From: an uncultured Spirochaetaceae bacterium
Lineage (GTDB): Bacteria; Spirochaetota; Spirochaetia; Treponematales; Treponemataceae
Length of the DNA: 38,995 nucleotides
Direction of reading: 5' to 3'
Assembly (NCBI GenBank): GCA_902799665.1
Contig: CADCBK010000012.1
Span: 12,431-51,425 of the forward strand
The notes under the pieces are model-generated. The model did no database searches and was not told where the DNA came from. It saw only the letters and a list, made by a program, of their open reading frames with translations. This document shows, one piece after another, positions 15,361-26,100 of the stretch (position 1 is the first letter of the stretch; each line of letters starts with the position of its first letter). Position numbers and translations under genes: made by a program.

Positions 15361-15402
15361 TTTGCGATTCTTAGAAAGAACTAAAAAAAGGATTTACACA
15401 AC

Positions 15403-18400
15403 ATGAAACTTCTTAAACGCTTTTCCCTTCTTAAAAGGGTCATGGGCGCGGCGGTAGTTGCCGGCTCTTTGTTTTTATCGGCGTCATGCCAGAACCTAGG
15501 CAATCCCCCCGCTCCCACAATGGTGGCCACCGCGTCCAAAACCCTCTCCGCGCCCACCTTCCCGGAACACACCACTGACAACGAAGGAAACCCCATCGCG
15601 GTCACCTACGCCGAACGCTACTACACCGTAAGCCAAGGCCAAAAAAATAAAATCACCATTTCTTGGAACAAGGTAGAAATCGCCAAATACTATGAAGTTT
15701 GGGCGGCGCAAAACCTAAACGACAACTTTGTGAAAGTCGGCGAGCCCACATCGGCCCAATTTGAAGACTCAGTTGGAGCCGGAGTAACCTACTATTATAA
15801 AGTGCGCGCCGTCAATTCCAAGGGCGCGTTTTCGGATTTCAGCTCGGTAGTAAAAGGCACAAGCCTTGCAAAACCAGCAATTACAGACATTAAAATCACT
15901 GACACAAGCGCCAGCGTCTTTTGGTACATGGGCAATGTTGGAATCGACTCCTATGTAAAAAACTTGGTTTACGAAGTTCGCGCCATCAACGGCAATGAAG
16001 AAAAAGTTACCACAATCAAGGCATGGGACGAAGCCAACCAAAGAATTGTTGAAGCATACACATTCGAAAACTTGAACGGCCATACTGACTACAAATTCCG
16101 CATTGACGCATACATAACAAGCGATCAAAACAGCGTCGAAAAAAGCCCGGAAGTCACAAAAGAAACGCTGGCCCTTTACACGCCTGTTTCCCCGGAATTC
16201 ACCGCAAGCCAAGGCGAATCCACCCAGCATGTAAAGCTTTTCATAACGCTTCCCGCAAAGATTCAAGTTCAAACAAGCTTAAACGGCGCGCCGGCCCAAG
16301 ACGAAGACTACCCGCTTTGCTTTGAAGTCCACCGCAAGCGCTCCAACGAAGACAGATGGACAAAAATAGCCTCTCCGCTTTATTACACCGGTAAAACAGA
16401 AAAGCCAAGCGGCGACAAATCTTATGACGCTTACAAAGAAGGCTCTATAGTTGAATATGACGACGAAAGCGCGATACGCGGAGCCAAATACAACTACCGC
16501 ATAATTTCTTGCGTGGACATAAACTACAGTTTGGTAAAAGGATTTGACTACAAAGCCTATACAGCTAGCAAGGAATCCACGGCTAATACCGCTCAAGGCT
16601 GGGCGGCTGCGGTTCCTACCTTCTCTACAAAGAATTACAAGCGCATTCTAAGTGACGACCAAACAAAAGTTGAGAGCGTGTCGCACGGTTTTGACGTTTC
16701 TTGGAACGACCTTGGAAAGGCCGCGGACTACAAGTTTGCCATAGAATATGAGCGCAGCTACAACAACGGCGCTTCCACTGAGACAGATTGGCTTTTAAAT
16801 TCGAATTTAGCCGTCATCATGGATAACCTAGACGAAGTCCGTTCTTTTACAAAAGAATATGACGTAAAGAACAACGCGGCAAATATAGAAGGCGCCTACA
16901 CTTACACCCTGTATGTTTTCCCTGCGAAGTATGTCGACCCAAGCAAAATCAAAGGCGACTACTTGGTAAAAGTCAAGGCGCAAAACCTAATAAGCGTTTC
17001 ACAGACAGCCACAGAACCCAACCGCGACTTAAAGGCCGAGGGCGGCTGGACAGACCACACGCTTCTTACATGGACTGTGGAAGACGGCGTTGACTATAGA
17101 ATCAATTGGACAAAATATGACAAAGACGACAACGAAGTTTCTAGCGGAGTGATTGCGGCAGACCAACTTAAGGACAGCCAAGGCCAATACACCGGCCGAT
17201 ACGAGCACAAGCCCTTGGAAGGCGGCTACAAATACAACTACGCGATTATCGCTAACAATTCAACGCCAGGAAACACTGACGGAAGCATCCCGTCGGCCAA
17301 AACTCTTGGAACGCCGGTCATAAACTTTGAAGCCAATTCCTACACGACAATAACCGCTTCTTGGCGGCAAGTTGTCGCCGCCGAAAAATACGAAGTAACG
17401 CTTGGAAGCGCCGGAAGCTTTGGAAACGGAGCGACATTCACAGTTGACACAGCCGGAGTCGCGACAAACATACCGGACGGCTTGGCTGTAAATGCAAGTT
17501 ATGACGATCCGACTAAAACCATCAGCATTACAATTAACAAGCCTTATGGCTACAACGACGCCACGCTTTCCGGCAAGGCGGTTCCGCTAAAAATCACGGC
17601 GATGAGCGGCCTTGACGAGCAAAACGCCATAAAGGGCATAAGCCCGGCCGCAAAGGATGTTTGGACGATTGGACCGGCCGCCATAAACCTGCAAGGCTCA
17701 GAAAGCTGCGCGACTCTAGAAACCACAAGCATAAAAATATCTTGGAAAAAATTGCAAGGCGCCAAGGGCTACGCCATTTACCGCCGCCGGCCGCAAATGA
17801 CGATGAACACAAACGCGGACGGAAGTTTGGCAAAAAAAGACGAATCCTATGACATTTACTATGTAAATGAAAGCGGAACTGCCGTAAGCCCTAGCAACGC
17901 CAGCATCGAGACTTCTGACGACGGAACGACTTTCACGCTGACTGACATCTACAAAAAAGCCGCGTCCAACGACACGCCAGCCTTGAACCAGCAATACTTG
18001 GCCTTGGGCATTCCCTTTACATACACTGTTCTTCCTGTTTTGGAAGAAAGCCTTAACGACATCGCCGAAATTAACCAAATAAGCGACATAAAATATCCAG
18101 CCGCAGGCGACGCTTACAAAAACATTGCGAATGTTCAAAAAGACGGCTACACCGTAGGCTATGGCATCGCGCTAGAGGCCACAAAGGCGGAATACTCGGA
18201 CAAAGTTATTTTGGAGTGGGAAAAGCCGGAAAGCGCGAAAATCAAAAATATGCATCCCAACATATATTGGAGAAAAAAGGGCTCAAGCGATTCATGGACA
18301 AAACTATCAAAATCGCTAAACGCAAATAACAACAAAGCAGAAATAGTTCCTAGCGACAGAGTAAATGCTCTTGAATACGCAGTCACTTACAGCGACTCCA

Positions 18401-19473
18401 TGGACTCTTCCGCCGCCGAAGGAAAAGACGCGGCTTATGTCTCATATCAAGCAGGACTAAAAAACCTAAAGATAACCGACAAAGAGACAAAATGCGTAGG
18501 CTATATGTTCACAATGCCTCAAATCGAACCTGTAAAACAAGACGGCACTTTAAATCACCCTGAAAAAGAAGCAGAACATGTTGTGTGGTATTTTTATGAC
18601 AAGGACGGAAATAGAGCCGTCGGAGGAAGCGACATAACTCAATATGAGCTTGGATTGAAAAACCTCAACTGTTCAGGCAAGTGGTGGACAATCTACACTT
18701 ACGACGCTGCCGGAGGCAACGAAACCGCTGGACACGAAGATTGGTATGACTGCGCTTTTTCAACATCAACAAGCGGAATGCAAGTCGATGTTGAAATAAC
18801 ACCGACATTTAAAACTAATGCCGGCAGGTATCACGACGGCCTCTTGAAAGTCCAGCGCGACTACAAGCATTATTACAGAATCAGCGCCAAGCGAACCAAC
18901 AGCCAAGGTGAGGAAATTACTGCCACCAGCGAGGACTACGCCTACCGCAAAATCACTGAAGACGAACGAAACAAATGCGTAGGTCTTATTTGCGCCGACG
19001 CATTATATCGAATGGGAATTCCAAGAGCAACCGGTGTAAAAAATGTACAATATGAGGAACTTACAGGCAATGAGGGAAAAATAAAAATTGGGCATAGATC
19101 CACTGTTGACAATGCCATATGGGGTACTGGTGGTGGTTTTTATCAACATATTTTCCCGAGAACATTAGGCAAAGAAGAGTTTTTGAACAGTGGTTTTAAG
19201 ATTTCAATTAACGATACAGAGGGTGGCTCCTGTGGAGGAGGACTTTTCGATAAAAATAAATTAAAAAAACTCCCGAGTACGAATATTATAATAACTCACG
19301 AATGTGGATTGGAAAGCTACAAAGGCTCTTGGACTGTAAGCGATGTTCCAAGTAAAGATTACTTTCCATACAATTTTGGTGAAAGCCATCCAGAAAGAGA
19401 TTCCTCACTTAATACCTCGTTCCAAACCTACACAGGCCTTTGGTGGGAGCCCAGACAGGGAGGCAAAGACTAA
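15403..19473 (+). CDS. Large secreted lipoprotein with fibronectin type III-like repeats
   Basis: 1356 residues. A basic N-terminus and hydrophobic segment end in the lipobox LSASC, so the protein is lipidated and exported, probably to the outer surface. The body is a chain of FN3-like beta-sandwiches, recognised by recurring ISWNKVEIAKYYEVW...TYYYKVRAVNSKG patterns (strand C Trp, strand F Tyr-x-Tyr-x-Val). These typically serve as spacers or adhesive modules. The final ~150 residues are different: rich in Gly, Asn and Cys (GGSCGGGLF), with base composition and codons (GGT, AAT, TTT) unlike the rest. AAGGA lies ten bases before the ATG. The stop overlaps the next gene as TAATG. The ligand is unknown; binding plant polymers or host surfaces is possible. 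Confidence 0.75.
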   Translation: MKLLKRFSLLKRVMGAAVVAGSLFLSASCQNLGNPPAPTMVATASKTLSAPTFPEHTTDNEGNPIAVTYAERYYTVSQGQKNKITISWNKVEIAKYYEVWAAQNLNDNFVKVGEPTSAQFEDSVGAGVTYYYKVRAVNSKGAFSDFSSVVKGTSLAKPAITDIKITDTSASVFWYMGNVGIDSYVKNLVYEVRAINGNEEKVTTIKAWDEANQRIVEAYTFENLNGHTDYKFRIDAYITSDQNSVEKSPEVTKETLALYTPVSPEFTASQGESTQHVKLFITLPAKIQVQTSLNGAPAQDEDYPLCFEVHRKRSNEDRWTKIASPLYYTGKTEKPSGDKSYDAYKEGSIVEYDDESAIRGAKYNYRIISCVDINYSLVKGFDYKAYTASKESTANTAQGWAAAVPTFSTKNYKRILSDDQTKVESVSHGFDVSWNDLGKAADYKFAIEYERSYNNGASTETDWLLNSNLAVIMDNLDEVRSFTKEYDVKNNAANIEGAYTYTLYVFPAKYVDPSKIKGDYLVKVKAQNLISVSQTATEPNRDLKAEGGWTDHTLLTWTVEDGVDYRINWTKYDKDDNEVSSGVIAADQLKDSQGQYTGRYEHKPLEGGYKYNYAIIANNSTPGNTDGSIPSAKTLGTPVINFEANSYTTITASWRQVVAAEKYEVTLGSAGSFGNGATFTVDTAGVATNIPDGLAVNASYDDPTKTISITINKPYGYNDATLSGKAVPLKITAMSGLDEQNAIKGISPAAKDVWTIGPAAINLQGSESCATLETTSIKISWKKLQGAKGYAIYRRRPQMTMNTNADGSLAKKDESYDIYYVNESGTAVSPSNASIETSDDGTTFTLTDIYKKAASNDTPALNQQYLALGIPFTYTVLPVLEESLNDIAEINQISDIKYPAAGDAYKNIANVQKDGYTVGYGIALEATKAEYSDKVILEWEKPESAKIKNMHPNIYWRKKGSSDSWTKLSKSLNANNNKAEIVPSDRVNALEYAVTYSDSMDSSAAEGKDAAYVSYQAGLKNLKITDKETKCVGYMFTMPQIEPVKQDGTLNHPEKEAEHVVWYFYDKDGNRAVGGSDITQYELGLKNLNCSGKWWTIYTYDAAGGNETAGHEDWYDCAFSTSTSGMQVDVEITPTFKTNAGRYHDGLLKVQRDYKHYYRISAKRTNSQGEEITATSEDYAYRKITEDERNKCVGLICADALYRMGIPRATGVKNVQYEELTGNEGKIKIGHRSTVDNAIWGTGGGFYQHIFPRTLGKEEFLNSGFKISINDTEGGSCGGGLFDKNKLKKLPSTNIIITHECGLESYKGSWTVSDVPSKDYFPYNFGESHPERDSSLNTSFQTYTGLWWEPRQGGKD

Positions 19474-21848
19474 TGAAAAAGACAACTTACATAAAGCGAA
19501 TGACCATCAAAACTTTTGCGGCGGCCGCATTGTCTGCCGCTTTGCTGACAGGTTGCGCCGACATGTTCCAAGACCGCGTGCCCATGCAATCGTCCACAAA
19601 CGGAGCCACGCTCAGCAAAATATTTGAGAAAAAGCTGGAGATAGAAAAACTTGAAGCTCCAAGCCAAGTTTTTGTCACTAACGGCGAATACAACAACACG
19701 ATTATCATCAATTGGGAAAAGGTTACTGGCGCCCGCTCATATAACTTGCAGCGCGCCAAATCCACAGAAAAAAACGCGGACGGCTCATGGAAGATTCCTG
19801 ACGAAAGCGCTTTTGAAGCGATGCCCCACTCAACCTTTATTGTAGGAACAAGCTTTACAGACACAATCATAGACGATACGCCTTCAAATGTCTTGGACTA
19901 CAAAAACGAAGCCTACAACTGCGCTTTCTTTTACCGTGTTCTTGCCGAAAACAAAATCGACAAATACGAAGAAAGCGATTGGTTCCCTGACTATTACAAA
20001 ACCGATGAAAAAGGAAACCCAGTTTCTTCAGAAAAAAAAGACCCGGAAGCAAAAGGAATCCTTTTAGCTCCGCCTTCAAATGTAAAGGCTTCTTGCGGAA
20101 AATACACAAACAAAATAGAAATTTCCTGGGACAAGGCGGAAGGCGCGATTTCTACATATAAGATTTTCCGCAGCCTCAACAGCGACGGAAGTTCCGGCAC
20201 TCAAATCGCCACCGTTTACGGAAACAGATCTGATTCAACGATTGAAATAGAACCTGCAAACCAGGGCACTGAATATTACTTTACCGTTGTTTCAGTAGGT
20301 TCCAGCGGAAAGGAAAGCGTTGCAAGCCCAGTTGCTCTTGGCTACGCGTTAAAACCCGGAGCGCCGTCCGAAGTTTCAGGCGTCGAGATAACAAAAGGCC
20401 GCGGAGAAACAACATCGGACGGTTTTACAGTCTCATGGCAAGCGGCCTCTGGCGGAACAGGAGAGTTGAAATACAGAGTGTACCGCTATTCTTCCGCTGA
20501 CTCAACACAAAAGAAACTGGCTGACGGCTTGGCTGTTCTTACTTACCATGACACAAGCGGATTAAAGCCCAACCTCTTTTATTACTATCAAATTCAAGCC
20601 TATTGCGTGGATTCAAAGTCTGGCGAAGAACTAAGAGGCGCCATGTCGGAATCCGGCGACGAATCCGACAATCCTGCGGAGGCCTATCTCCTTAGCCCGC
20701 CGCAAAGCGTGGCCGTAAAAAAGATTCAAGGCGATATATCGCAAAACACAATTCTCTTTAGCGCCGCAATCGGAAGCCAGGACTGTACTAATAATTCTGC
20801 TGCCACAATTAAAAAAGCCGACTGGAAGTCATACACTTATGTCGTGTACGGCGGGGACAGCGCCGCCGGAAGCTTTGCTCAGATAGCGGAATTCCCATCT
20901 CCGGCAAAGTCAACGGAAGAAGGCATGTATGAGCAAAAAGTGGCGGCCTACAAGTTCTACAAAGTTTCTGTCAAAAACGGAAGCGAAGAAAGCGACACAT
21001 CGGCGGCCATCGCGCCGGCTCCTTACGCGGCCAAGAATTTGGTTGTCACAAAGAACGCGTCTATTAGCGGCTACACAAACAACGACGCCAACGCCAACGC
21101 CAACGGCGTTCACGCCATAAAGCTTTATTGGAAAGCCCCCGACGGCGGCGCGGACGGCGGCTACAATATTTACCGCTCTACAAAGCCAAACTCCGGCTTT
21201 AAGAAAATCAACGAAAGCCCCATTACCGAAACGTCTTACATTTACAAAGACGAGCAGGCCAAGGCTGGAAACTACTACTACTACCGCGTCCTTTCTCTCA
21301 ACAGCCTTGGACAAGGCGCCAACTACACCGACACACAAATCGGTTACGGCGCCTTGACCACATACCAGTATGTGCGCGAATACATAAAGACAACGCTCAA
21401 CTCACAAAAGAAATTGACTTTGATGCACAAAAGCGGCGCCACCGACAAGCTTGGCTCAGAAAGCTCATACGGCGACATCAGCGGCTCCCTTAGTTACAAC
21501 GCCTCAATCGCGGGTCTTGGCGGCCGTGTAATCATGCATTACGACAACTACGCGGACTACTACATCATGGGCGACAAATCGCTTGGCGTTTACTTCTTGC
21601 TTAACGGAAACACAAACACAAGCGCCAGCATGGACACCAACGGCACCATGGACGGAACGGTCACAGTGCAGGGAATGTATCCGGGAAGCGTGGTTTACGA
21701 TGGAATTAAAATCAAGGGCGGAGCCGCCGGCGGCGGAACATACGGCGTTACTAGAAATCTTTCGCTATACAAAGACGACGGATCTATGGACGCAGGAAAA
21801 ACAGAAAATATTACAGTTCAGGCCGATTGGACCTGGGGAGAAAAATAA
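19473..21848 (+). CDS. Second FN3-repeat lipoprotein
   Basis: 791 residues. The signal sequence ends in the lipobox LLTGC, so it is also a lipoprotein. About five FN3-like modules follow (for example NTIIINWEKVTGARSYNLQRA, NKIEISWDKAEGAISTYKIFR, KLYWKAPDGGADGGYNIYR...YYYYRVLSLNSLG), then a ~150-residue Gly/Thr-rich C-terminal domain of unknown type, rich in short strands (ISGSLSYNASIAGLGGRVIM). I start at the ATG at 19473, overlapping the previous stop by one base, because the reading from 19440 is the end of the upstream gene in another frame and lacks a signal peptide. It is probably a surface partner of the preceding protein, since both share lipidation and repeat design but have different C-termini. 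Confidence 0.75.
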   Translation: MKKTTYIKRMTIKTFAAAALSAALLTGCADMFQDRVPMQSSTNGATLSKIFEKKLEIEKLEAPSQVFVTNGEYNNTIIINWEKVTGARSYNLQRAKSTEKNADGSWKIPDESAFEAMPHSTFIVGTSFTDTIIDDTPSNVLDYKNEAYNCAFFYRVLAENKIDKYEESDWFPDYYKTDEKGNPVSSEKKDPEAKGILLAPPSNVKASCGKYTNKIEISWDKAEGAISTYKIFRSLNSDGSSGTQIATVYGNRSDSTIEIEPANQGTEYYFTVVSVGSSGKESVASPVALGYALKPGAPSEVSGVEITKGRGETTSDGFTVSWQAASGGTGELKYRVYRYSSADSTQKKLADGLAVLTYHDTSGLKPNLFYYYQIQAYCVDSKSGEELRGAMSESGDESDNPAEAYLLSPPQSVAVKKIQGDISQNTILFSAAIGSQDCTNNSAATIKKADWKSYTYVVYGGDSAAGSFAQIAEFPSPAKSTEEGMYEQKVAAYKFYKVSVKNGSEESDTSAAIAPAPYAAKNLVVTKNASISGYTNNDANANANGVHAIKLYWKAPDGGADGGYNIYRSTKPNSGFKKINESPITETSYIYKDEQAKAGNYYYYRVLSLNSLGQGANYTDTQIGYGALTTYQYVREYIKTTLNSQKKLTLMHKSGATDKLGSESSYGDISGSLSYNASIAGLGGRVIMHYDNYADYYIMGDKSLGVYFLLNGNTNTSASMDTNGTMDGTVTVQGMYPGSVVYDGIKIKGGAAGGGTYGVTRNLSLYKDDGSMDAGKTENITVQADWTWGEK

Positions 21849-21849
21849 A

Positions 21850-22209
21850 ATGAAAAATGTAATCAAGAATCTTAAGTCATTCGCTATGCTTGGAACTTTG
21901 CTCGCTGTCTTTTGTTCCGCGCTTTTTGTCTCCTGCTACCAGCCAAGCCCCCTTTACGGAGCCTGGTCCGACAACGCCGGAAACAAGATTTCTTTCGCGG
22001 ACGACGGTTCCTTTTCAGCGACAATCATAGACACAAACCACGACAAAAAAACTTATTCCGGCTCATTCACCGTCATAGAAAACATCATAAGTTTTTCCAA
22101 AGACGACGGAAGCATCAACAGCGAATGGGACATTCGCGGCGGCATGTTGATTTTGACTTGGTTTGACTCCTATGGCGATCCAATTGAACTGAAACTCTAC
22201 CACAACTAG
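21850..22209 (+). CDS. Small lipoprotein with lipocalin-like beta pattern
   Basis: 119 residues. The signal peptide ends in the lipobox LFVSC. The mature part (about 90 residues) starts PLYGAWSDNAGNKISFADDGSFSATI and continues in alternating short strands (YSGSFTVIENIISFSKDDG, MLILTWFDSYGDPIELKLY). This pattern resembles lipocalin-like/META-type small beta barrels that report or bind small ligands; the family is not certain. The ATG lies one base after the previous stop, so it is co-translated in the operon, between the FN3 proteins and the outer-membrane barrel. Confidence 0.7.
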   Translation: MKNVIKNLKSFAMLGTLLAVFCSALFVSCYQPSPLYGAWSDNAGNKISFADDGSFSATIIDTNHDKKTYSGSFTVIENIISFSKDDGSINSEWDIRGGMLILTWFDSYGDPIELKLYHN

Positions 22210-22224
22210 CGGGAGCGCAAAAAA

Positions 22225-23103
22225 ATGACATTGCACAAAACAAAAATCGCCGCCGCCGCCGTTCTTTGCCTAGGAACGCTTTCGTTCGCAAAGGCAATGC
22301 AAGACCCAAACGTCTTGCACACCGGCACCGGCACGCAAATCGCGAACCCAATTCCCGACGAAGAAACGCCGGGCCACTGGGCGACGATTCAAGAATTGAT
22401 AGAGCAGCAAGGCCGAAAGTTTGGCCTTTTGCACAACTGGGGAATAACCTGGGCCTCAATCACTAGAATACAAAAGCAGTCCGGCAGAAGCAACTTTGTA
22501 TGGAACGACAAGCTGATTGGCGCCTACTACGAAATGACCACAAACAACTTTTTGGTCATGGGCAAAAGGATCAGCATCGACCTTTTTGCGCGAAACGGCT
22601 TTTATTACCCCTACGCCTACACCTTTAACAAAGTAAAGCAAGTCACAGTCCAGCAACTCTTGTACAACTTTGACTTGTTCACCGGCGTGAAGTTTTCAAT
22701 GAACTTTTGGGATTGGGTCACGCTAAGCGCAAAGCCCGGCGTGCACGTCCTTTACCAGCTGCACGACAAATGGCATTACGTCCACCTTGGAGCGGGGCTT
22801 GGCTTGGAAGCCGAGGCGCCAATCTCCAGCCGCTGGTCATTCAACGTTGGCGGAATATGGACATGGGACAACGCCAATATCGGCTCAAACAAAAAGATGC
22901 GGCCCTTTGACTACGCGTGGGAATACCAAGCGCAGTTAGGCTTTAGGTATTCCTCAAAGAAGCTTAATCCAAAGTCATTTGTAAAATACGCGCCGCGGCC
23001 GCCCAAAGTCAAAAAGGTACGGCCCTTAAAGCCGCGCCCCCAGGAAAAAACAGAAGAGCTGCCAAAGCAGCAAGAAGGGCAGGCGCCATCCATAGAGCGC
23101 TAA
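22225..23103 (+). CDS. Probable outer-membrane beta-barrel protein
   Basis: 292 residues. A cleavable signal peptide (cleavage near SFAKA) has no lipobox. The body consists of alternating amphipathic strands ending in aromatic residues (LIGAYYEMTTN, RISIDLFARNGFYYPYAY, KFSMNFWDWVTLSAKPGVHVLYQLHDKWHYVHLGAGLGLEAE, WSFNVGGIWTWDNAN, YQAQLGFRYSSKK), as in 8- to 12-stranded outer-membrane barrels. A Pro/Lys-rich tail (about 255-292: APRPPKVKKVRPLKPRP) follows. GGGAG lies about eight bases before the ATG. It is the last gene of the envelope operon, followed by a strong terminator; it may anchor or export the lipoproteins encoded upstream. Confidence 0.65.
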   Translation: MTLHKTKIAAAAVLCLGTLSFAKAMQDPNVLHTGTGTQIANPIPDEETPGHWATIQELIEQQGRKFGLLHNWGITWASITRIQKQSGRSNFVWNDKLIGAYYEMTTNNFLVMGKRISIDLFARNGFYYPYAYTFNKVKQVTVQQLLYNFDLFTGVKFSMNFWDWVTLSAKPGVHVLYQLHDKWHYVHLGAGLGLEAEAPISSRWSFNVGGIWTWDNANIGSNKKMRPFDYAWEYQAQLGFRYSSKKLNPKSFVKYAPRPPKVKKVRPLKPRPQEKTEELPKQQEGQAPSIER

Positions 23104-23136
23104 AAAAAAACCGCGTCGCAATCGACGCGGTTTTTT
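23102..23136. terminator. Bidirectional rho-independent terminator
   Basis: An 8-bp GC-rich stem CCGCGTCG/CGACGCGG (23111-23118, 23123-23130) has a CAAT loop, A-run before and T-run after. It ends the envelope operon and can also stop transcription of the convergent sensor-kinase gene. Confidence 0.9.
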
Positions 23137-23186
23137 CATGCCCACTCATCACTCTTGCCTGCAATGCCAGGATCGCGCCAAGCGCC

Positions 23187-26100
23187 TTACGCGTTTTGCG
23201 CGGCCTCTTGCTTTGCCAAAATCAAGTCCGAAATAGTTTGAATCAAAAGAGTTGGATTGATAGGCTTAGAAAGGTGCGTGTTCATGCCCGCGTTCAAGCA
23301 CTTTTGAATGTCTTCCTGAAAGGCGTTGGCCGTAAGCGCCACGATTGGAATTGTCTTCGCGTCCTCGCGCTCGATTTTGCGCAAGAGGCTCGCGCTTTCG
23401 ATTCCGCCCATTACAGGCATCATTACGTCCATCAACACAAGGTCAAAGAAGCCTTCCTCGCTTTCGGAGAACCTATCCAGCGCGACCAAACCGTTTTCGG
23501 CGATGGTGACTTCCATGCCGTTCTTTTGAAGGACGCGGCGCGAAATTTCTTGGTTGAGCGCGTTGTCTTCCACCAAAAGAATCTTTTTTCCGGTAAGGTC
23601 GATAAGCTCCCTTTCTTTCTTTTCCTCAACGGGAGTTTCGTCGCCGATGTTCGCTTCAAGCACTTCAAGGTCTATGTAAATCGTAAATGTGGTTCCTTCG
23701 CCAGGCGCCGAGTCGCACTTGATTGTTCCGCCCATAAGCTGAACCAAATTGCTTACGATGGAAAGGCCCAAGCCTGTTCCCTGCTTGTTGATTGAGTTTA
23801 CGTCCTGCGTAAAAGCCTCAAACATTACCTTTTGGAATTCCTTTGTCATGCCGCTTCCGGTGTCGCTTACAGTCAATTCAAGGCTAAGCGTCTTGTCCCT
23901 TACCGCGACGCTCTTGGCAAGGAATTCTATGCGGCCTTGCGGCGGAGTGAACTTTGAGGCATTGGACAAAAGGTTCATTACAATTTGCTGCAAGTGCATT
24001 CTGTCAACATTGACATAGTAATGCATGTACTTTTTGGAATCTTGGTTGCAATAAAAATTGATTTGCCTGCTTTCGCACAAGGCCTGCGCCTGGGTGCAAA
24101 TAAATTCCAACATCTCGCCGATGCTGGTCCTTTCCTTGTGAATCTCAAGCTTTCCGCTTTCAATCTTGGCCATGTCAAGGATGTCGTTAAGCAAGCTTAC
24201 CATGTACTTTGACGAAGACTTGATTTTGCGCAAGTCTTCCTTAATCGCTTCCGGCTTGTCCACCTCGTCCTCGGCCAGCTCGGCGATTCCGATAACGCCA
24301 TTCATAGGAGTGCGCAAGTCGTGGCTCATTCGCGAAAGGAAGTCGCTCTTTGAGGCGTTGGCCTTTTCGGCCTGCTCGATGGCTTTTGAAAGCTTTTCGT
24401 TCTGCAGCTTTTCGAACAGCGTGATGTCGGTGATGTCGCGGCAAATGAATACGATGATGTTTTGGTTTCCGTTCAGGAAGTAAGAGTGAACCTGCTTGAT
24501 GGCGATTCTCAAGTTGTCGGTTATGATTTCAAACGTGCAGTTGGCCGCCTGCTTGTCCTTAAGCTTTACGGTCAAATACTTTAGCGCGAAGAAGTCCGCG
24601 ACAGAATCCCGGTCCTTGCTGCTTACCACATCGCTCAGCATTTTGTCTATCATGGTGTAATAGTCAACTTCTTCATCGTCAGCGGGAAGCCAAGAAACGT
24701 TTCGCGCGTGGTGGATAAAGTGGCAGTTGGCGCTGGACAAGTCAAGCCAGTAAATGTACTCAACTTCCTCGTCCAAAACCGAGTCCTTTGAAATTGACAT
24801 AATCTTTGTGTTTGTGATGTCGCGCAAGTAAATGTTGGCTTCGATGCAGTTGGTGTGCGGGTTGGAGGTAAGCTCCACGCTTAGCTTGAACCATCGTATG
24901 ATTCCGTTCTTGAACTCGTAGTAAAAATCCCAATCCTTGGACCTTGTTCCGTTCATGAACATCGTAAGAAGCTCTTTTCTGGTCAAGGCTCCCTTTAGGT
25001 TTTCGTTTTGGCCATGCGTCGTTGAAATCGCGATCACGGCGTCCAACTCGTTGTCGGCGGTTGTGTCAGGCATTGAATGGTTCAACTCGGCCACGTTGAC
25101 CATTCGTTCCATGATGACATTGCTGGTAAGGTTAAGGCGGGTGTACGCCGGATATTCCTTGTTCACAAAGGAACGGTAGGACATCTCGCCCTCATATTCC
25201 TCTTCGGCGCGCTTGCGGTTTGTAATGTCCATCGCCGTGGCAATCGCCTTTGTAACCTTGCCGCCTTTTTGCTCGATGGTCTTGTAAACGATGTGCTTCC
25301 ACCTGGTCGTTGTCAAATGCGTGTGGATGTCTTCCTGCAAGAGCGGCAAGTCAATGGACACAGTTTCCTTGCCGCCTTTAAGCTCGGCAATCATCTCGTT
25401 GTATTTTTCAAGATACTCTTCCGGAATAATGCCGCTGTCTATCCAACCTTGCGCGATGTCGCCGGTATAGTTGATGTCGCCGTCATCGTCGTCGTCAAGG
25501 AAAATCGCGTCTTCGTCACGGTCAAAATAACATTCCCAAAACAGCGCGTCGCTCTGGCTGATGATGGCGTTGAGCTTTGACCGCTCCTCGTCCAACTGCG
25601 CGTCCATAGACTTAAACTGGTTGATGAACAAAGACGCCAAAATGAAAATGGCGACGACAAGCAAAAAGCATACGACCAAAGCGGCCACAAAACGGTTGCG
25701 GCTGTCAACCAAATCCTGATTGTCGTTGATGTAAATTGTCTTTGCGTTGAGCGAGCTTTTTGTGATGTTAAAGCGCTTCATCTGCTCGGTGTCAAAATAA
25801 TAGCTTGGCTCAATCGGCTGGCTGGAGCCAAAATTGTTGGACATGATTCTGTAAACGCCAAGGTTTTTGAAAATCATGCTGCCGGCCTTGCAAATTTTTT
25901 CTATCGAAACAAAGTAGCCGCCCAAAACACCCTGGCCAAAATTTATGTCGTGGCAGACAAAAACCGGATTCTCGCAGTTTGAGGTAATCGCCTTCAAGGC
26001 TTCCTCCGCCTTTACAGGATACTCGTTCATTTCAAACGCAGACGGCATGAACAAAATCGAGCGCTTGTCCATGCCAGCGGCGAATTGCTTAAGCTCCTCG

